DNA of 64,000 bases from Paenibacillus senegalimassiliensis (lineage in GTDB: Bacteria; Bacillota; Bacilli; Paenibacillales; Paenibacillaceae): assembly GCF_001486585.1 (NCBI RefSeq), contig NZ_LN909044.1, forward strand, positions 439,488 through 503,487, given 5' to 3'. The notes under the pieces are model-generated. The model had not been told where the DNA came from, did no database searches, and worked only from the letters and a program-made list of their open reading frames with translations. The stretch's first letter is position 1. Every line of letters begins with the position of its first letter. This document shows, piece after piece, positions 8,650 to 16,758 of the stretch. A program made the position numbers and the translations under genes.

Positions 8650-8999
8650 TAAATAGGGAACTCCGGAGATCTGCCCCGGTCAGCGAAGATGCGATCAATG
8701 ACACGATTCTCCAATTGAGCGTTGTGATCCTTCACCCAGGCATGCACCAGGAAGGCATCCACGATCCACCAGATAGAAGTAACGATCATACCAATCACTG
8801 TAATCGACAATATCAGTTGAGCTACCGCTGAACCGGTGCGACCCATATAAAAGCGGTGTCCGCCAAACATGCCCAGGAAATACCACAGGATATAGGCTAC
8901 TACCATGTTCTTGCCATAGTTCTTAACCTCGGAATCAAGCAGCAATAATTCGCGGGTATCCAATTGAGTCTTGCGGGATAATGCGTAATCCATACTCAC
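8649..8999 (-). CDS. TM2 domain membrane protein
   Basis: A 116-residue TM2-family protein with the pattern VVAYILWYFLGMFGGHRFYMGR and a second hydrophobic segment containing WWIVDAFLV. It is paralogous to the gene immediately downstream: both have a leucine-rich N-terminus with LLLDSE or MLLNSE, then TM2. Start ATG 8999 has AGGGGGAG upstream. It is the first gene of a two-gene operon. Function unknown; the proteins may associate in the membrane. Confidence 0.87.
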   Translation of the reverse strand: MSMDYALSRKTQLDTRELLLLDSEVKNYGKNMVVAYILWYFLGMFGGHRFYMGRTGSAVAQLILSITVIGMIVTSIWWIVDAFLVHAWVKDHNAQLENRVIDRIFADRGRSPEFPI

Positions 9000-9113
9000 T
9001 AAAACTCCCCCTAAAAAGTGTACTAAGTTGCTTAAGTATAATCATGATTTTACAGAAAAAACAAGAAATTTATTACCAATCATCGGACGAATGGAAATAT
9101 CGCGACTTCCGAA

Positions 9114-10214
9114 CTAGACGTTAAAACGGAAGTGCATGACATCGCCGTCCTGCACTACATACTCTTTGCCTTCCAGACGCAGTTGGCCACGCTCGCGCGC
9201 TGCATTCATGGACCCGGCTGCTGCAAGATCCTCATAAGACACAACTTCAGCCCGGATGAAGCCACGTTCGAAGTCCGTGTGGATAACACCGGCTGCTCCC
9301 GGAGCCTTGGTTCCTCTGCGAATGGTCCAGGCGCGAACCTCCTGTACACCCGCTGTGAAATACGTATACAATCCGAGCAGACGGTAAGCAGCCTGGATTA
9401 AGCGGTCCAGACCCGAGGCACTGAGTCCCAATTCTTCCAGGAACATCGCCTTGTCTTCACCTTCAAGCTCAGCAATTTCCGCTTCCACCTTGGCGCTAAT
9501 GGGCACAACCTCAGCCCCTTCAGCAGCAGCGAATTCCTTCACCTTCTGCACGTAAGGGTTGTTATCGGCATCCGTCACGCCTTCTTCACTCACATTGGCC
9601 GCATACAGAATCGGCTTCAAGGTTAATAGGTGCAGATCGCGCACGATTTGCTTCTCATCATCAGTCAGTTCCACGCTTCGTGCTGGCTGATCATTATACA
9701 AAGCATCCTTGATCCGTTCGAGTACCTCAATTTCCTGTGCGTATTGCTTATTGCCGCCCTTCATATTTTTACGCGAGCGTTCAATCCGTTTTTCTACACT
9801 TTCCACATCAGCCAAAATCAATTCCAGGTTAATCGTCTGGATGTCGCTGATAGGATCGATGTGCCCGTCAACGTGAGTGATGTTCTCGTCCTCGAAGCAA
9901 CGAACCACATGGACGATCGCATCCACTTCACGAATGTGGGCCAAAAATTTGTTGCCCAGCCCTTCGCCCTTACTTGCCCCGCGTACCAGACCTGCAATAT
10001 CAACAAATTCAAAAGCTGTAGGTACTGTACGGTTAGGAGTAACCAGTTCCGTCAGTTTATCAAGCCGTTCATCCGGCACCTCAACCACACCCACGTTAGG
10101 GTCAATCGTACAGAACGGGTAATTCGCGGATTCAGCCCCCGCCTGCGTTATCGCGTTAAACAGTGTAGACTTGCCCACGTTGGGAAGCCCAACTATTCCT
10201 GCCTTTAAAGCCAT
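9114..10214 (-). CDS. ychF: Ribosome-associated ATPase/GTPase YchF
   Basis: A 366-residue Obg-family P-loop protein of full length. G1 motif GLPNVGKS is at residues 8-15, [20 protein letters not shown] forms the G3 region, and a C-terminal TGS domain ends in [13 protein letters not shown]. YchF binds ribosomes and hydrolyses ATP in preference to GTP; it is linked to stress responses. The ATG at 10214 has AGGAG about 10 bases upstream. It appears to be a separate transcription unit. Confidence 0.96.
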   Translation of the reverse strand: MALKAGIVGLPNVGKSTLFNAITQAGAESANYPFCTIDPNVGVVEVPDERLDKLTELVTPNRTVPTAFEFVDIAGLVRGASKGEGLGNKFLAHIREVDAIVHVVRCFEDENITHVDGHIDPISDIQTINLELILADVESVEKRIERSRKNMKGGNKQYAQEIEVLERIKDALYNDQPARSVELTDDEKQIVRDLHLLTLKPILYAANVSEEGVTDADNNPYVQKVKEFAAAEGAEVVPISAKVEAEIAELEGEDKAMFLEELGLSASGLDRLIQAAYRLLGLYTYFTAGVQEVRAWTIRRGTKAPGAAGVIHTDFERGFIRAEVVSYEDLAAAGSMNAARERGQLRLEGKEYVVQDGDVMHFRFNV

Positions 10215-10303
10215 ATGTTTGACAACTCCTATTCATGTAATTGCTCATTCTTCCTTCAACCATAGTAACGATACATCGAATATATTTCAAGGATACTTAG
10301 ACA

Positions 10304-10777
10304 TCATCCCAGATATTTGCTCATGGTAATGTCTGTGATCATGTATCCGACCTTCTGATACAAACGAAAAGCCCGTTCATTATGTCCGAACACATGCAGG
10401 GAGATTCGGTCCAATCCCTGTGCGCGAACCTCGTGTTCTAACGCCTGCATCGTGGCCTGACCGTAACCTTGGCCCTGAAAAGAATCATCGATCAGAATAT
10501 CGTAAATAAATGCGTACCGGCTGCCTTCCTTCTCTACTACATTGAACCACAAGTGCCCGATAGGAGTATCGCTATCTGCGGCCCGCACCGTGAACAGATG
10601 TGCCCCTTCCGTATGCTGCTGATTCGGCAGATACTGCTCCATCGATTCCTTGGCGAGTCTAAGGGCGTCTTCCTCCTTCCAGGTACCCGCTGTTACTTTA
10701 TCTTCTGCGTAATCTCTTATGGAACGATCAAGAAATAATCGGTATTCCGATTCGTTCATGCGACTTAGCTTAACCAT
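10304..10777 (-). CDS. GNAT-family N-acetyltransferase
   Basis: A 157-residue acetyl-CoA-dependent acetyltransferase. The acetyl-CoA loop appears as GQGYGQATMQALE and the C-terminal strand as NERAFRLYQKVGYM. The ATG at 10777 is preferred: the protein then begins MVKLSRM, as family members do, with GCAGGGG upstream. An ATG at 10804 is in frame and would nearly touch the upstream gene. It is the last of four closely spaced genes after cls, fni and an ECF S-component. Acceptor substrate unknown. Confidence 0.85.
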   Translation of the reverse strand: MVKLSRMNESEYRLFLDRSIRDYAEDKVTAGTWKEEDALRLAKESMEQYLPNQQHTEGAHLFTVRAADSDTPIGHLWFNVVEKEGSRYAFIYDILIDDSFQGQGYGQATMQALEHEVRAQGLDRISLHVFGHNERAFRLYQKVGYMITDITMSKYLG

Positions 10778-10806
10778 TTTGTCCCCTGCTTCCTTATTTG
10801 TCATAT

Positions 10807-11364
10807 CTATTCCGGGCTGGACTGGATATGGCCACGGTTGCGTTTGGCATAGGCCCAAACCGCGGGCAAACCTACAATGAGAAATACCCCCGCATTAGCA
10901 ACCCCGGCACAAATGACCTGCTCTACCAGACTACCCAGCGGTTCTCTTAACACCAAGGCATCAAATATCCCGGAGAACAGGAGTGACACGAAGATACCCA
11001 CTGTACCATAAAGGACAAACCGAATCAGGTGCCGCTTCCCCATCATTCCCTCATGCGCATCGAAGTCCTTGTACAGGAAAATAAGCCCCATAAACGCTGC
11101 GGTCATCCCTGATCCCAGCGCCCAACCCCACCATACCGTTCCATCCATCATCAAGTCGTTAATTGCATGTCCCACAAAGCCTGCAATAAAACCGACTACC
11201 GGACCAAATAACGCACCCAGTACGGACAGCAATGCAATTCCCGGTCTCAGTTCAACGGTTGATGTAATGGGAATGCCTATCCAGCTTGTCGCCCAATACA
11301 AGACCGCTCCGAGCCCCGTAACAACCCATGTTCTAGAATTCCAGACCCACCATGAAGGTTTCAT
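10807..11364 (-). CDS. ECF transporter S-component-like membrane protein (UPF0397-like)
   Basis: A 185-residue protein with five or six hydrophobic segments. The stretch GIALLSVLGALFGPVVGFIAGFVGHAINDL resembles S components of energy-coupling factor importers, especially the riboflavin-type UPF0397 group, split here by WWGWALGSGM. No EcfA or EcfT gene is adjacent, so it would use a shared ECF module elsewhere. Its place directly after fni, which encodes an FMN-dependent enzyme, makes flavin or isoprenoid-precursor uptake an attractive guess, but this is inference. Start ATG 11364 follows GGAGGGATGAG. Confidence 0.7.
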   Translation of the reverse strand: MKPSWWVWNSRTWVVTGLGAVLYWATSWIGIPITSTVELRPGIALLSVLGALFGPVVGFIAGFVGHAINDLMMDGTVWWGWALGSGMTAAFMGLIFLYKDFDAHEGMMGKRHLIRFVLYGTVGIFVSLLFSGIFDALVLREPLGSLVEQVICAGVANAGVFLIVGLPAVWAYAKRNRGHIQSSPE

Positions 11365-11383
11365 AACTCATCCCTCCTTATAT

Positions 11384-12412
11384 CTACTCTCTGCGGATCA
11401 GCCTTGACGTGTTCTTCAGCTCGCCGATGCTTCCAGCGCCGATCCCAAACATCGCTGTGCGCAGCTCCAGCTCCACGCGCTCCAGGAGCATGTCCAGCCT
11501 TTCCTCGGAGTGCACCGCAGGCTCCAGCAAGGCTCTGCCAAATCCGGCGAGATCCGCCCCCAAGGCCAGAGCCTTGGCTGCATCTACGCCTGTATTAAGC
11601 CCTCCGCTGCCGATCAGTGCAGCATCCGGCAAGACCGCCCGCACTTCCCGAATGCATTCGGCCGTCGGGATGCCCCAATCGGCAAAGGCCTCTGCCGCGG
11701 CCCGCCTGACGGCATCGCTACCGCGGAACTTCTCGACCTGGCTCCACGAGGTGCCCCCGGCTCCGGCAACATCGACAAAGGCTGCTCCCGCCTCACGCAG
11801 CCTTCTGGCCGTCACACCGTCAATACCCCAGCCGACCTCTTTGATACCCACGGGAATGGGCAACTCCCGGCACACACGCTCAATGCGGCTCAACAGGCCG
11901 CTGAAGTTCGTATTCCCCTCCGGCTGGAACACCTCTTGCAAGCTATTCAGATGCAAGACGAGCATATCCGCGCCGACAATCTCCACCGCCCGGCGGCAAT
12001 CATCGGGACCATATCCATAATTAAGCTGCACCGCACCCAGATTAGCAATGATAGGGATAGATGGCGCTAACCGTCTGACGTTAAATGTAGACGCCAGTTC
12101 ACCATGCTCCACGGCTGCACGTACGGACCCGACGGCCAGTGTCCAACCGCGCCGCTCAGCAGCCTCAGCCAGCCGTGCATTAATCTCGCCTGCGAGCTTG
12201 CTGCCCCCGGTCATGGAGCTGATCAGGAGCGGCGTTCGCAGAGATGCCCCTAAAAATACGGTCTTCAAATGAACTTCGGCGAAATCCAGCTCAGGCAATG
12301 CCTGATGACGAAATCGGTACTGCTCAAATCCGGTACGTATCCCCTCTGCATTAACCTGCTCCTCCAGGCATAGCCTAATATGCTCGGCCTTTCGTTCGGA
12401 TGTATGACTCAT
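11384..12412 (-). CDS. fni: Type 2 isopentenyl-diphosphate delta-isomerase
   Basis: A 342-residue FMN- and NADPH-dependent enzyme that interconverts isopentenyl and dimethylallyl diphosphate for isoprenoid synthesis. Visible family marks are LLISSMTGGS near residue 63 and the phosphate/flavin-binding GSGGLNTGVDAAKALALGAD near the C-terminus. Length is normal. ATG 12412 is preceded by GGAGGG. It sits between the cardiolipin synthase gene and an ECF S-component gene with gaps of 15 and 19 bp, suggesting one operon for membrane-lipid-related functions. Confidence 0.93.
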   Translation of the reverse strand: MSHTSERKAEHIRLCLEEQVNAEGIRTGFEQYRFRHQALPELDFAEVHLKTVFLGASLRTPLLISSMTGGSKLAGEINARLAEAAERRGWTLAVGSVRAAVEHGELASTFNVRRLAPSIPIIANLGAVQLNYGYGPDDCRRAVEIVGADMLVLHLNSLQEVFQPEGNTNFSGLLSRIERVCRELPIPVGIKEVGWGIDGVTARRLREAGAAFVDVAGAGGTSWSQVEKFRGSDAVRRAAAEAFADWGIPTAECIREVRAVLPDAALIGSGGLNTGVDAAKALALGADLAGFGRALLEPAVHSEERLDMLLERVELELRTAMFGIGAGSIGELKNTSRLIRRE

Positions 12413-12427
12413 CTAAGCTTCCCTCCT

Positions 12428-13936
12428 CTATAACAGCGGGGACAGCAGCCGTGCTGCCGACTCCGCCACACGCACCATAAGCTTCTTCTTCATAAATTCA
12501 TCCTTGTCGATTAGCTTCGTCGACAACAAATCCCGTTCGAAATCCTTGACCATCTTCTCGATACTATCGTCATGCACTAGCAGCACGTTCACCTCAAAGT
12601 TCAGATGGAAGCTCCGCATATCCATGTTGGCGGTTCCTACCGTGGCCACTTCCCCATCGACGATGAGCAGCTTCGAGTGGAGGAACCCTTTTTCGTATTC
12701 ATAAATTTTCACTCCTACCTCAAGTAATGAGGGGAAGTAAGAATGAGAGGCCAGGAAAGGAAGCCGCTTATCCGGTTTGGCCGGGAACAGGAGTCGGACG
12801 TCAATTCCCGCCAGTCCCGCCACTCGCAGCGCCGTCATAATATCCTCATCAGGAATGAAATACGGCGTGGCCAGCCATACCGATTTTTTGGCTGAAGTAA
12901 TCATGGCGAAGAAGATATTTTTGAGGGTACGACTTTCATTATCAGGACCGCTAGGCACAATCTGCACAGCCCCGCTGCACCCCTGCTCCAATTCTGGAGA
13001 CAAATACGCCGGGTCCATAATTCTCTCACCTGTGACGTACTGCCAGTCCTGGAGAAAAATAATTTGCAATGAACGGACCGCTTCACCCTTCACAACCATA
13101 TGCGTGTCCCGCCAGAAGCCATAGGTTGTACTGCGGCTTAAATACTCATCACCTACGTTCAGCCCACCGATAAAGCCGGTATTTCCATCGACCACCACAA
13201 TTTTGCGGTGATTGCGGTAATTGACCCGACTGGATAAGGCCAGAAATCGGACTTCCCCATAGATACCAACCTTGGCGCCTGCCTCACTGAGTTCGTTGAT
13301 AAACGACTTAGGCAACCCAATGCTGCCCACAGCGTCAAACATAAAGCGGACCTCAACTCCGGCACGAGCCTTGGCAATCAGCGTCTTCTGAATCTCCCGG
13401 CCGATGTCGTCCGCACGGTAAATGTAATATTCCATATGAATATGGTGCTTGGCCTTCTTCAGCTCCCTAAGCAGCGTGGAGAAGGTCTCTTCTCCATTGG
13501 TAAGCACCTGCGTTCGGCTGGCCATAGAGAATGGCGTCCGTGCCAGCCGCTGGGATAGATGCAGCAACCGTTGCTGCCCCGGGCTGAATTGGGACAGATC
13601 ACGAGGCAACAATTTGCCACCACGGTCAATCCGTTCATAACTTAAGCGGTCTTGCTCGGCCTTCTTATCAAATTTCCGTCGGCGAAAGTAATTTTGACCG
13701 AGCAGGAAATAAAGAACAAGCCCAACCCCCGGCAATAAAGCTAATACCATGATCCAGGCCAGTGTACTGGAAGGATTGCGGTTCTGCATGAATATAGCCA
13801 AGCCGATGGTGATGACTGTAAGTGTCTGAAATATACTAAGCAGCGTCCCCCCGAACTTACCGAAGACGCCAAATCCAAGGAAGTAGAACGCAAATAGAAC
13901 TAGGGCGATGATAGTGATTTGTAGTCCTCGTCTCAT
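12428..13936 (-). CDS. cls: Cardiolipin synthase
   Basis: A 502-residue membrane phospholipase-D-type enzyme that condenses two phosphatidylglycerol molecules into cardiolipin. Two N-terminal transmembrane helices (about residues 5-55) precede two HKD motifs: HRKIVVVDGNTGFIG in the middle and HSKLLIVDGEVATVG near the C-terminus. The start is ATG 13936, with AAAGGAG ten bases upstream; a longer upstream frame to 14074 lacks a binding site. First gene of the cls-fni-ECF-GNAT operon. Confidence 0.94.
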   Translation of the reverse strand: MRRGLQITIIALVLFAFYFLGFGVFGKFGGTLLSIFQTLTVITIGLAIFMQNRNPSSTLAWIMVLALLPGVGLVLYFLLGQNYFRRRKFDKKAEQDRLSYERIDRGGKLLPRDLSQFSPGQQRLLHLSQRLARTPFSMASRTQVLTNGEETFSTLLRELKKAKHHIHMEYYIYRADDIGREIQKTLIAKARAGVEVRFMFDAVGSIGLPKSFINELSEAGAKVGIYGEVRFLALSSRVNYRNHRKIVVVDGNTGFIGGLNVGDEYLSRSTTYGFWRDTHMVVKGEAVRSLQIIFLQDWQYVTGERIMDPAYLSPELEQGCSGAVQIVPSGPDNESRTLKNIFFAMITSAKKSVWLATPYFIPDEDIMTALRVAGLAGIDVRLLFPAKPDKRLPFLASHSYFPSLLEVGVKIYEYEKGFLHSKLLIVDGEVATVGTANMDMRSFHLNFEVNVLLVHDDSIEKMVKDFERDLLSTKLIDKDEFMKKKLMVRVAESAARLLSPLL

Positions 13937-14077
13937 TGTTGTCTCCTTTGTATGAGTTTTCGCGAGAATAGCTTGTCTATATTCTACATGAACGCTTGCG
14001 TTCTTCCTAGCTGGGTAGATGAAAAATGTCCAGGAATATGATGTCCCGCTTCCCCAAGATATAGCCAAGCACAAAGA

Positions 14078-14117
14078 AGCTCCCCACGCTGTATTGAATC
14101 AGCATGAGGAGCTTTTT
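14078..14117 (+). terminator. Terminator-like hairpin without an obvious upstream gene
   Basis: AGCTCC (14078-14083) pairs with GGAGCT (14108-14113), with inner GCTG/CAGC pairing, followed by TTTTT on the plus strand. No plus-strand gene precedes it, so it may be a weak terminator for the minus-strand TorD-like gene or part of the neighbouring element. Confidence 0.4.
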
Positions 14118-14125
14118 AAGTTCGA

Positions 14126-14324
14126 GTTCAAAAATCGGGTTTTCAGGACCGAGAAGGTTGGATGAAGCCAGGGACTGAGTAGCGGAGCTACACGTTTTCG
14201 AAGAAAACGACTTCGGAAGCATGAGAGCGTGAGCAACGGAAGGCCCGGCTGAATTCAAGATTCGACGCCCGCATCTACTCCTCGAACTGCTTCGTTCTGG
14301 AAAGACGATTTTTTGAACTACCTC
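14126..14324 (-). mobile_element. MITE-like element, copy 1
   Basis: A 199-bp non-coding element. Read on the minus strand it begins GAGGTAGTTCAAAAAATCG and ends CGATTTTTGAAC, imperfect versions of the terminal inverted repeats of the copy at 49810-49982. The outer thirds are nearly identical to that copy, but the centre differs: here it holds CGTTTTC-TTC-GAAAACG, a different hairpin. No transposase frame is present, so any movement would depend on an enzyme encoded elsewhere. Confidence 0.75.
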
Positions 14325-14342
14325 GAGGGAGAATATCGTTGA

Positions 14343-15038
14343 TTACTGCTCTGCTTCCTGTTGATTGTTCCGCCAGGCGCAAAGCGCGTTCAAATCTGCT
14401 GTCAGAAAGTCATCCATCAGTTCAGCCACCGCCAAATATAAGGGACTATTCGTCGCTTGCAACAGTTCCCTGGAGAAGAGACGAGCCCATCTTAGCAGAT
14501 GTAGTCTTAGAAAGCTGATTTGCGAATCAGCCAAAGCGAGGCAGCTCTGTTGCAGATTAGCCTTTGCCAGCATGCCCTCGGCCAGTACGGCCATAAATTC
14601 CAGTTCCAGCGCAATATGATCATCACGCTCTCCGTTCAGCTTGTTGAACACGATGCCGTTGTCCGTGTAATTTTTGCTCACTTTGGCGATGCAGGCAAAG
14701 GCACTCACCCCCTCCAAGCGGGAACGATATGTGCTTTCACAAGCCGGGACAACCGCCTCATGCCCAGTGAACAGGCGGATATATTCTTCAGCCTCCTGAT
14801 GACATACATGGCGGAAGCTGTCTTCTTCAATGCTCTCCAGGTACAATTCCAGCTTACGCCAACCTTCGCTACCCTCAATCCTATGGTTCAATCCCAGCTT
14901 GTGTCTCCACTGAGCGATCAGGGACATTCGCGGAGGACGGCTCAAGAAATCCATCAGCACATGATATACCAATCCGCGAGTTTCCAGCCACTTAACCTGC
15001 TCCTGCGTGTAGACCAAAGGTTTGAACAGCATAGCCAT
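14343..15038 (-). CDS. TorD/NarJ-like molecular chaperone
   Basis: A 231-residue, mainly helical protein resembling the TorD/DmsD/NarJ chaperones that bind the signal peptide and apo-form of molybdoenzymes while the cofactor is inserted. Support is the length, the helical composition and the pattern EEYIRLFTG followed by ESTYRS near mid-protein, which resembles the family E-x-x-RLF/Y and downstream conserved region. No molybdoenzyme gene is next to it, so its client is elsewhere. ATG 15038 follows AAGGAG. A cre-like and an Fnr-like site lie upstream. Confidence 0.7.
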   Translation of the reverse strand: MAMLFKPLVYTQEQVKWLETRGLVYHVLMDFLSRPPRMSLIAQWRHKLGLNHRIEGSEGWRKLELYLESIEEDSFRHVCHQEAEEYIRLFTGHEAVVPACESTYRSRLEGVSAFACIAKVSKNYTDNGIVFNKLNGERDDHIALELEFMAVLAEGMLAKANLQQSCLALADSQISFLRLHLLRWARLFSRELLQATNSPLYLAVAELMDDFLTADLNALCAWRNNQQEAEQ

Positions 15039-15191
15039 CTAAATTCATCTCCTTAACTTGTCGCGCTTCCTTGTTGCCTTAGGGTTAAAAAAAGATGACT
15101 TCCTTAATTCCTGCCGGAAATCATCTCAGATGCATATACCGACACATGATTAAGGGGGATCACGTATCGCTTAACTGCATTATACCCTCAT

Positions 15192-15207
15192 ATGTAAGCG
15201 CTTTAAT
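15192..15207. promoter_or_regulatory. cre-like operator (CcpA)
   Basis: ATGTAAGCGCTTTAAT matches the Bacillus catabolite-responsive element pattern WTGNAANCGNWWNCAW with one mismatch (A for the conserved C). It touches the Fnr-like site beginning at 15207. Confidence 0.4.
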
Positions 15208-15222
15208 GTGACCTTTGTTACA
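15207..15222. promoter_or_regulatory. Fnr/Crp-like binding site
   Basis: TGTGACCTTTGTTACA differs from TGTGA-N6-TCACA at one position. On the minus strand a TATATG at 15179-15184 is placed so that the site centre would be about -40, an activating position for the TorD-like gene. Confidence 0.45.
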
Positions 15223-15403
15223 ACTCACCCCTTAGTTCATTGTATCGTGCAAGCAACTGACATATACTTGAACAGTATGTGTCAGTCTTCACGTACAAGC
15301 CTGTAAGGATATGGACATTTACCTCTGGCGACTATAAATAATGGAAATTTGATTAAAACTTGGTTTGTATCCCTTTTCATCTGTGTGTTACATTGGGATC
15401 ATA

Positions 15404-15423
15404 GTCACATGCGCAATTGTGAC
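15404..15423. promoter_or_regulatory. Inverted repeat upstream of MFS gene
   Basis: GTCACA (15404-15409) and TGTGAC (15418-15423) form a 6-base inverted repeat with an 8-base spacer, 32 bp before the likely MFS start. It resembles an operator for a dimeric regulator; which one is unknown. Confidence 0.4.
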
Positions 15424-15455
15424 GAATCAGGACCGGATAGAAAGGAATGGCGCGT

Positions 15456-16664
15456 TTGCAGGATACAAAACGACATTCGTCCTTTTCGTTGATGCCGCTA
15501 GGGCTTCTTAACTTTTTCATATATGGCACCATGGTTATTTTTGCTGCCTTCTTCCAGCTCTATCTACAGGATATCGGTATGGACAAGCTGGAGATTGGCA
15601 GCCTGATGGCAATCGGTCCCTTAGTCTCCTTACTGGCCCATCCATTCTGGCGCCACTTAGGGGATCAACGGCAGAATCCTCGGGCAGTGATGCTTGTGAT
15701 GATGCTAGGCATGTTGCTGATGGGGCATCTGGTGTTCAAAGCAACGACGTTCTCGATGTTGTATCTGACTATACTGTTGCTATATTTCTTCCAGAGTCCC
15801 ATCCTCTCGCAAGGCAACACGCTGATATTGGGCTACACGGAGAATACGGAACGAAAATTTGGCATCTACCGTCTTTTCGGTTCGTTAGGATGGACCCTTA
15901 TCGCCTTGGCTGCCGGGCCAATCATCGATTCGGTTGGACATCATGGCATCTCCTTGCTGTTCAGTAGCACACTCATGCTGGCGATTGGCTCAACACTGCT
16001 ATTGCCCTCCATTCGCCAGACGCTCCATACCCCCTGGTTCGGGAAGAAGGAACTCCGGCAGGTGATGCAATATAAATATTTTGTTGCTTTTGTTATCTTT
16101 GGCACGCTGGTAGCCATTCCGAACTTTATGAATAATATCTTTATGCCTTTATTCATTGTCGATCTGGGAGGGTCACGCCTTGAAGTGGGGGGAGCGGTAT
16201 TCCTGTCCACTGCCTTTGAGATGCTGATATTCCTTCTGATGAATCGATATTTAAAAAAGAAAATGACCGTGTTGATGGCTTGCATCACCATTGTCAGCAT
16301 ACTATCGGCTGTACGTTGGGATCTTATGTCGGAAGTCACCCGCCCCGAGCAAGTGCTGTTTATTCAACTGCTACACTCTGTCACGTTTGCCGGCTTCTTC
16401 TATGTAGGCACCCGGTTAATTGGCCTGTTCCTGCCAAGGCCGCTACGCTCAGCCGGACAAGCTACCTTTGCCTTTGCCGTGAGCGGCCTGGCCGGTATTT
16501 TTGCTGGCTTCTACGGTGGCTGGATTTTTCAGAATTTCGGAGCTGTCGTCATGTACCGTTCAGGAGTTGCCTTGACGTTGATTGGAGCGTTAGGTCTGGC
16601 GGCCATGTGGTATCGCATCCGCCGTCACGGATATTCTCCGGTAATCCTTCGAGGCGAACCGTAA
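15456..16664 (+). CDS. MFS transporter (LacY/nucleoside symporter-like)
   Basis: A protein of about 402 residues with twelve hydrophobic segments; the N-terminal FFIYGTMVIFAAFFQLYLQ and SLMAIGPLVSLLAHPFWRHLGD resemble the MFS_1-like/LacY-type branch. The TTG at 15456 is preferred because AAAGGA lies nine bases upstream; the in-frame ATG at 15447 would overlap that site. A strong terminator follows. Substrate unknown. The divergent TorD-like gene shares the promoter region. Confidence 0.82.
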   Translation: MQDTKRHSSFSLMPLGLLNFFIYGTMVIFAAFFQLYLQDIGMDKLEIGSLMAIGPLVSLLAHPFWRHLGDQRQNPRAVMLVMMLGMLLMGHLVFKATTFSMLYLTILLLYFFQSPILSQGNTLILGYTENTERKFGIYRLFGSLGWTLIALAAGPIIDSVGHHGISLLFSSTLMLAIGSTLLLPSIRQTLHTPWFGKKELRQVMQYKYFVAFVIFGTLVAIPNFMNNIFMPLFIVDLGGSRLEVGGAVFLSTAFEMLIFLLMNRYLKKKMTVLMACITIVSILSAVRWDLMSEVTRPEQVLFIQLLHSVTFAGFFYVGTRLIGLFLPRPLRSAGQATFAFAVSGLAGIFAGFYGGWIFQNFGAVVMYRSGVALTLIGALGLAAMWYRIRRHGYSPVILRGEP

Positions 16665-16680
16665 ATCAATAATACAAGCA

Positions 16681-16743
16681 GGGCCCTTCGTCCTCCAAGC
16701 TATCTGGTGTCCAGCGTAGCTTGGAGGCGAAGGGCCCTTTTTT
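16681..16743 (+). terminator. Strong rho-independent terminator
   Basis: GGGCCCTTCG and CCTCCAAGCTA pair with TAGCTTGGAGG and CGAAGGGCCC, followed by TTTTTT. It ends the MFS transcript between the convergent MFS and glnS genes. Confidence 0.92.
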
Positions 16744-16758
16744 AAAGTTCGACTCGAT

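Larger units (their letters stand above)
13937..14342. other. Intergenic region with hairpin and MITE-like copy
   Basis: About 400 bases between cls and the TorD-like gene. It contains a plus-strand hairpin (14078-14117) and a MITE-like element (14126-14324). No coding sequence is supported; the short frame across the element is a by-product. Confidence 0.6.
15039..15455. other. Divergent regulatory region
   Basis: About 410 AT-rich bases between the TorD-like gene and a divergent MFS gene, without coding sequence. It holds a cre-like palindrome, an Fnr-like site and an inverted repeat next to the MFS start. Confidence 0.55.

Noticed and set aside
14007-14258. 83-codon minus-strand frame
   Set aside because: It runs through the MITE-like element and a hairpin; it has no binding site and no protein-like pattern.
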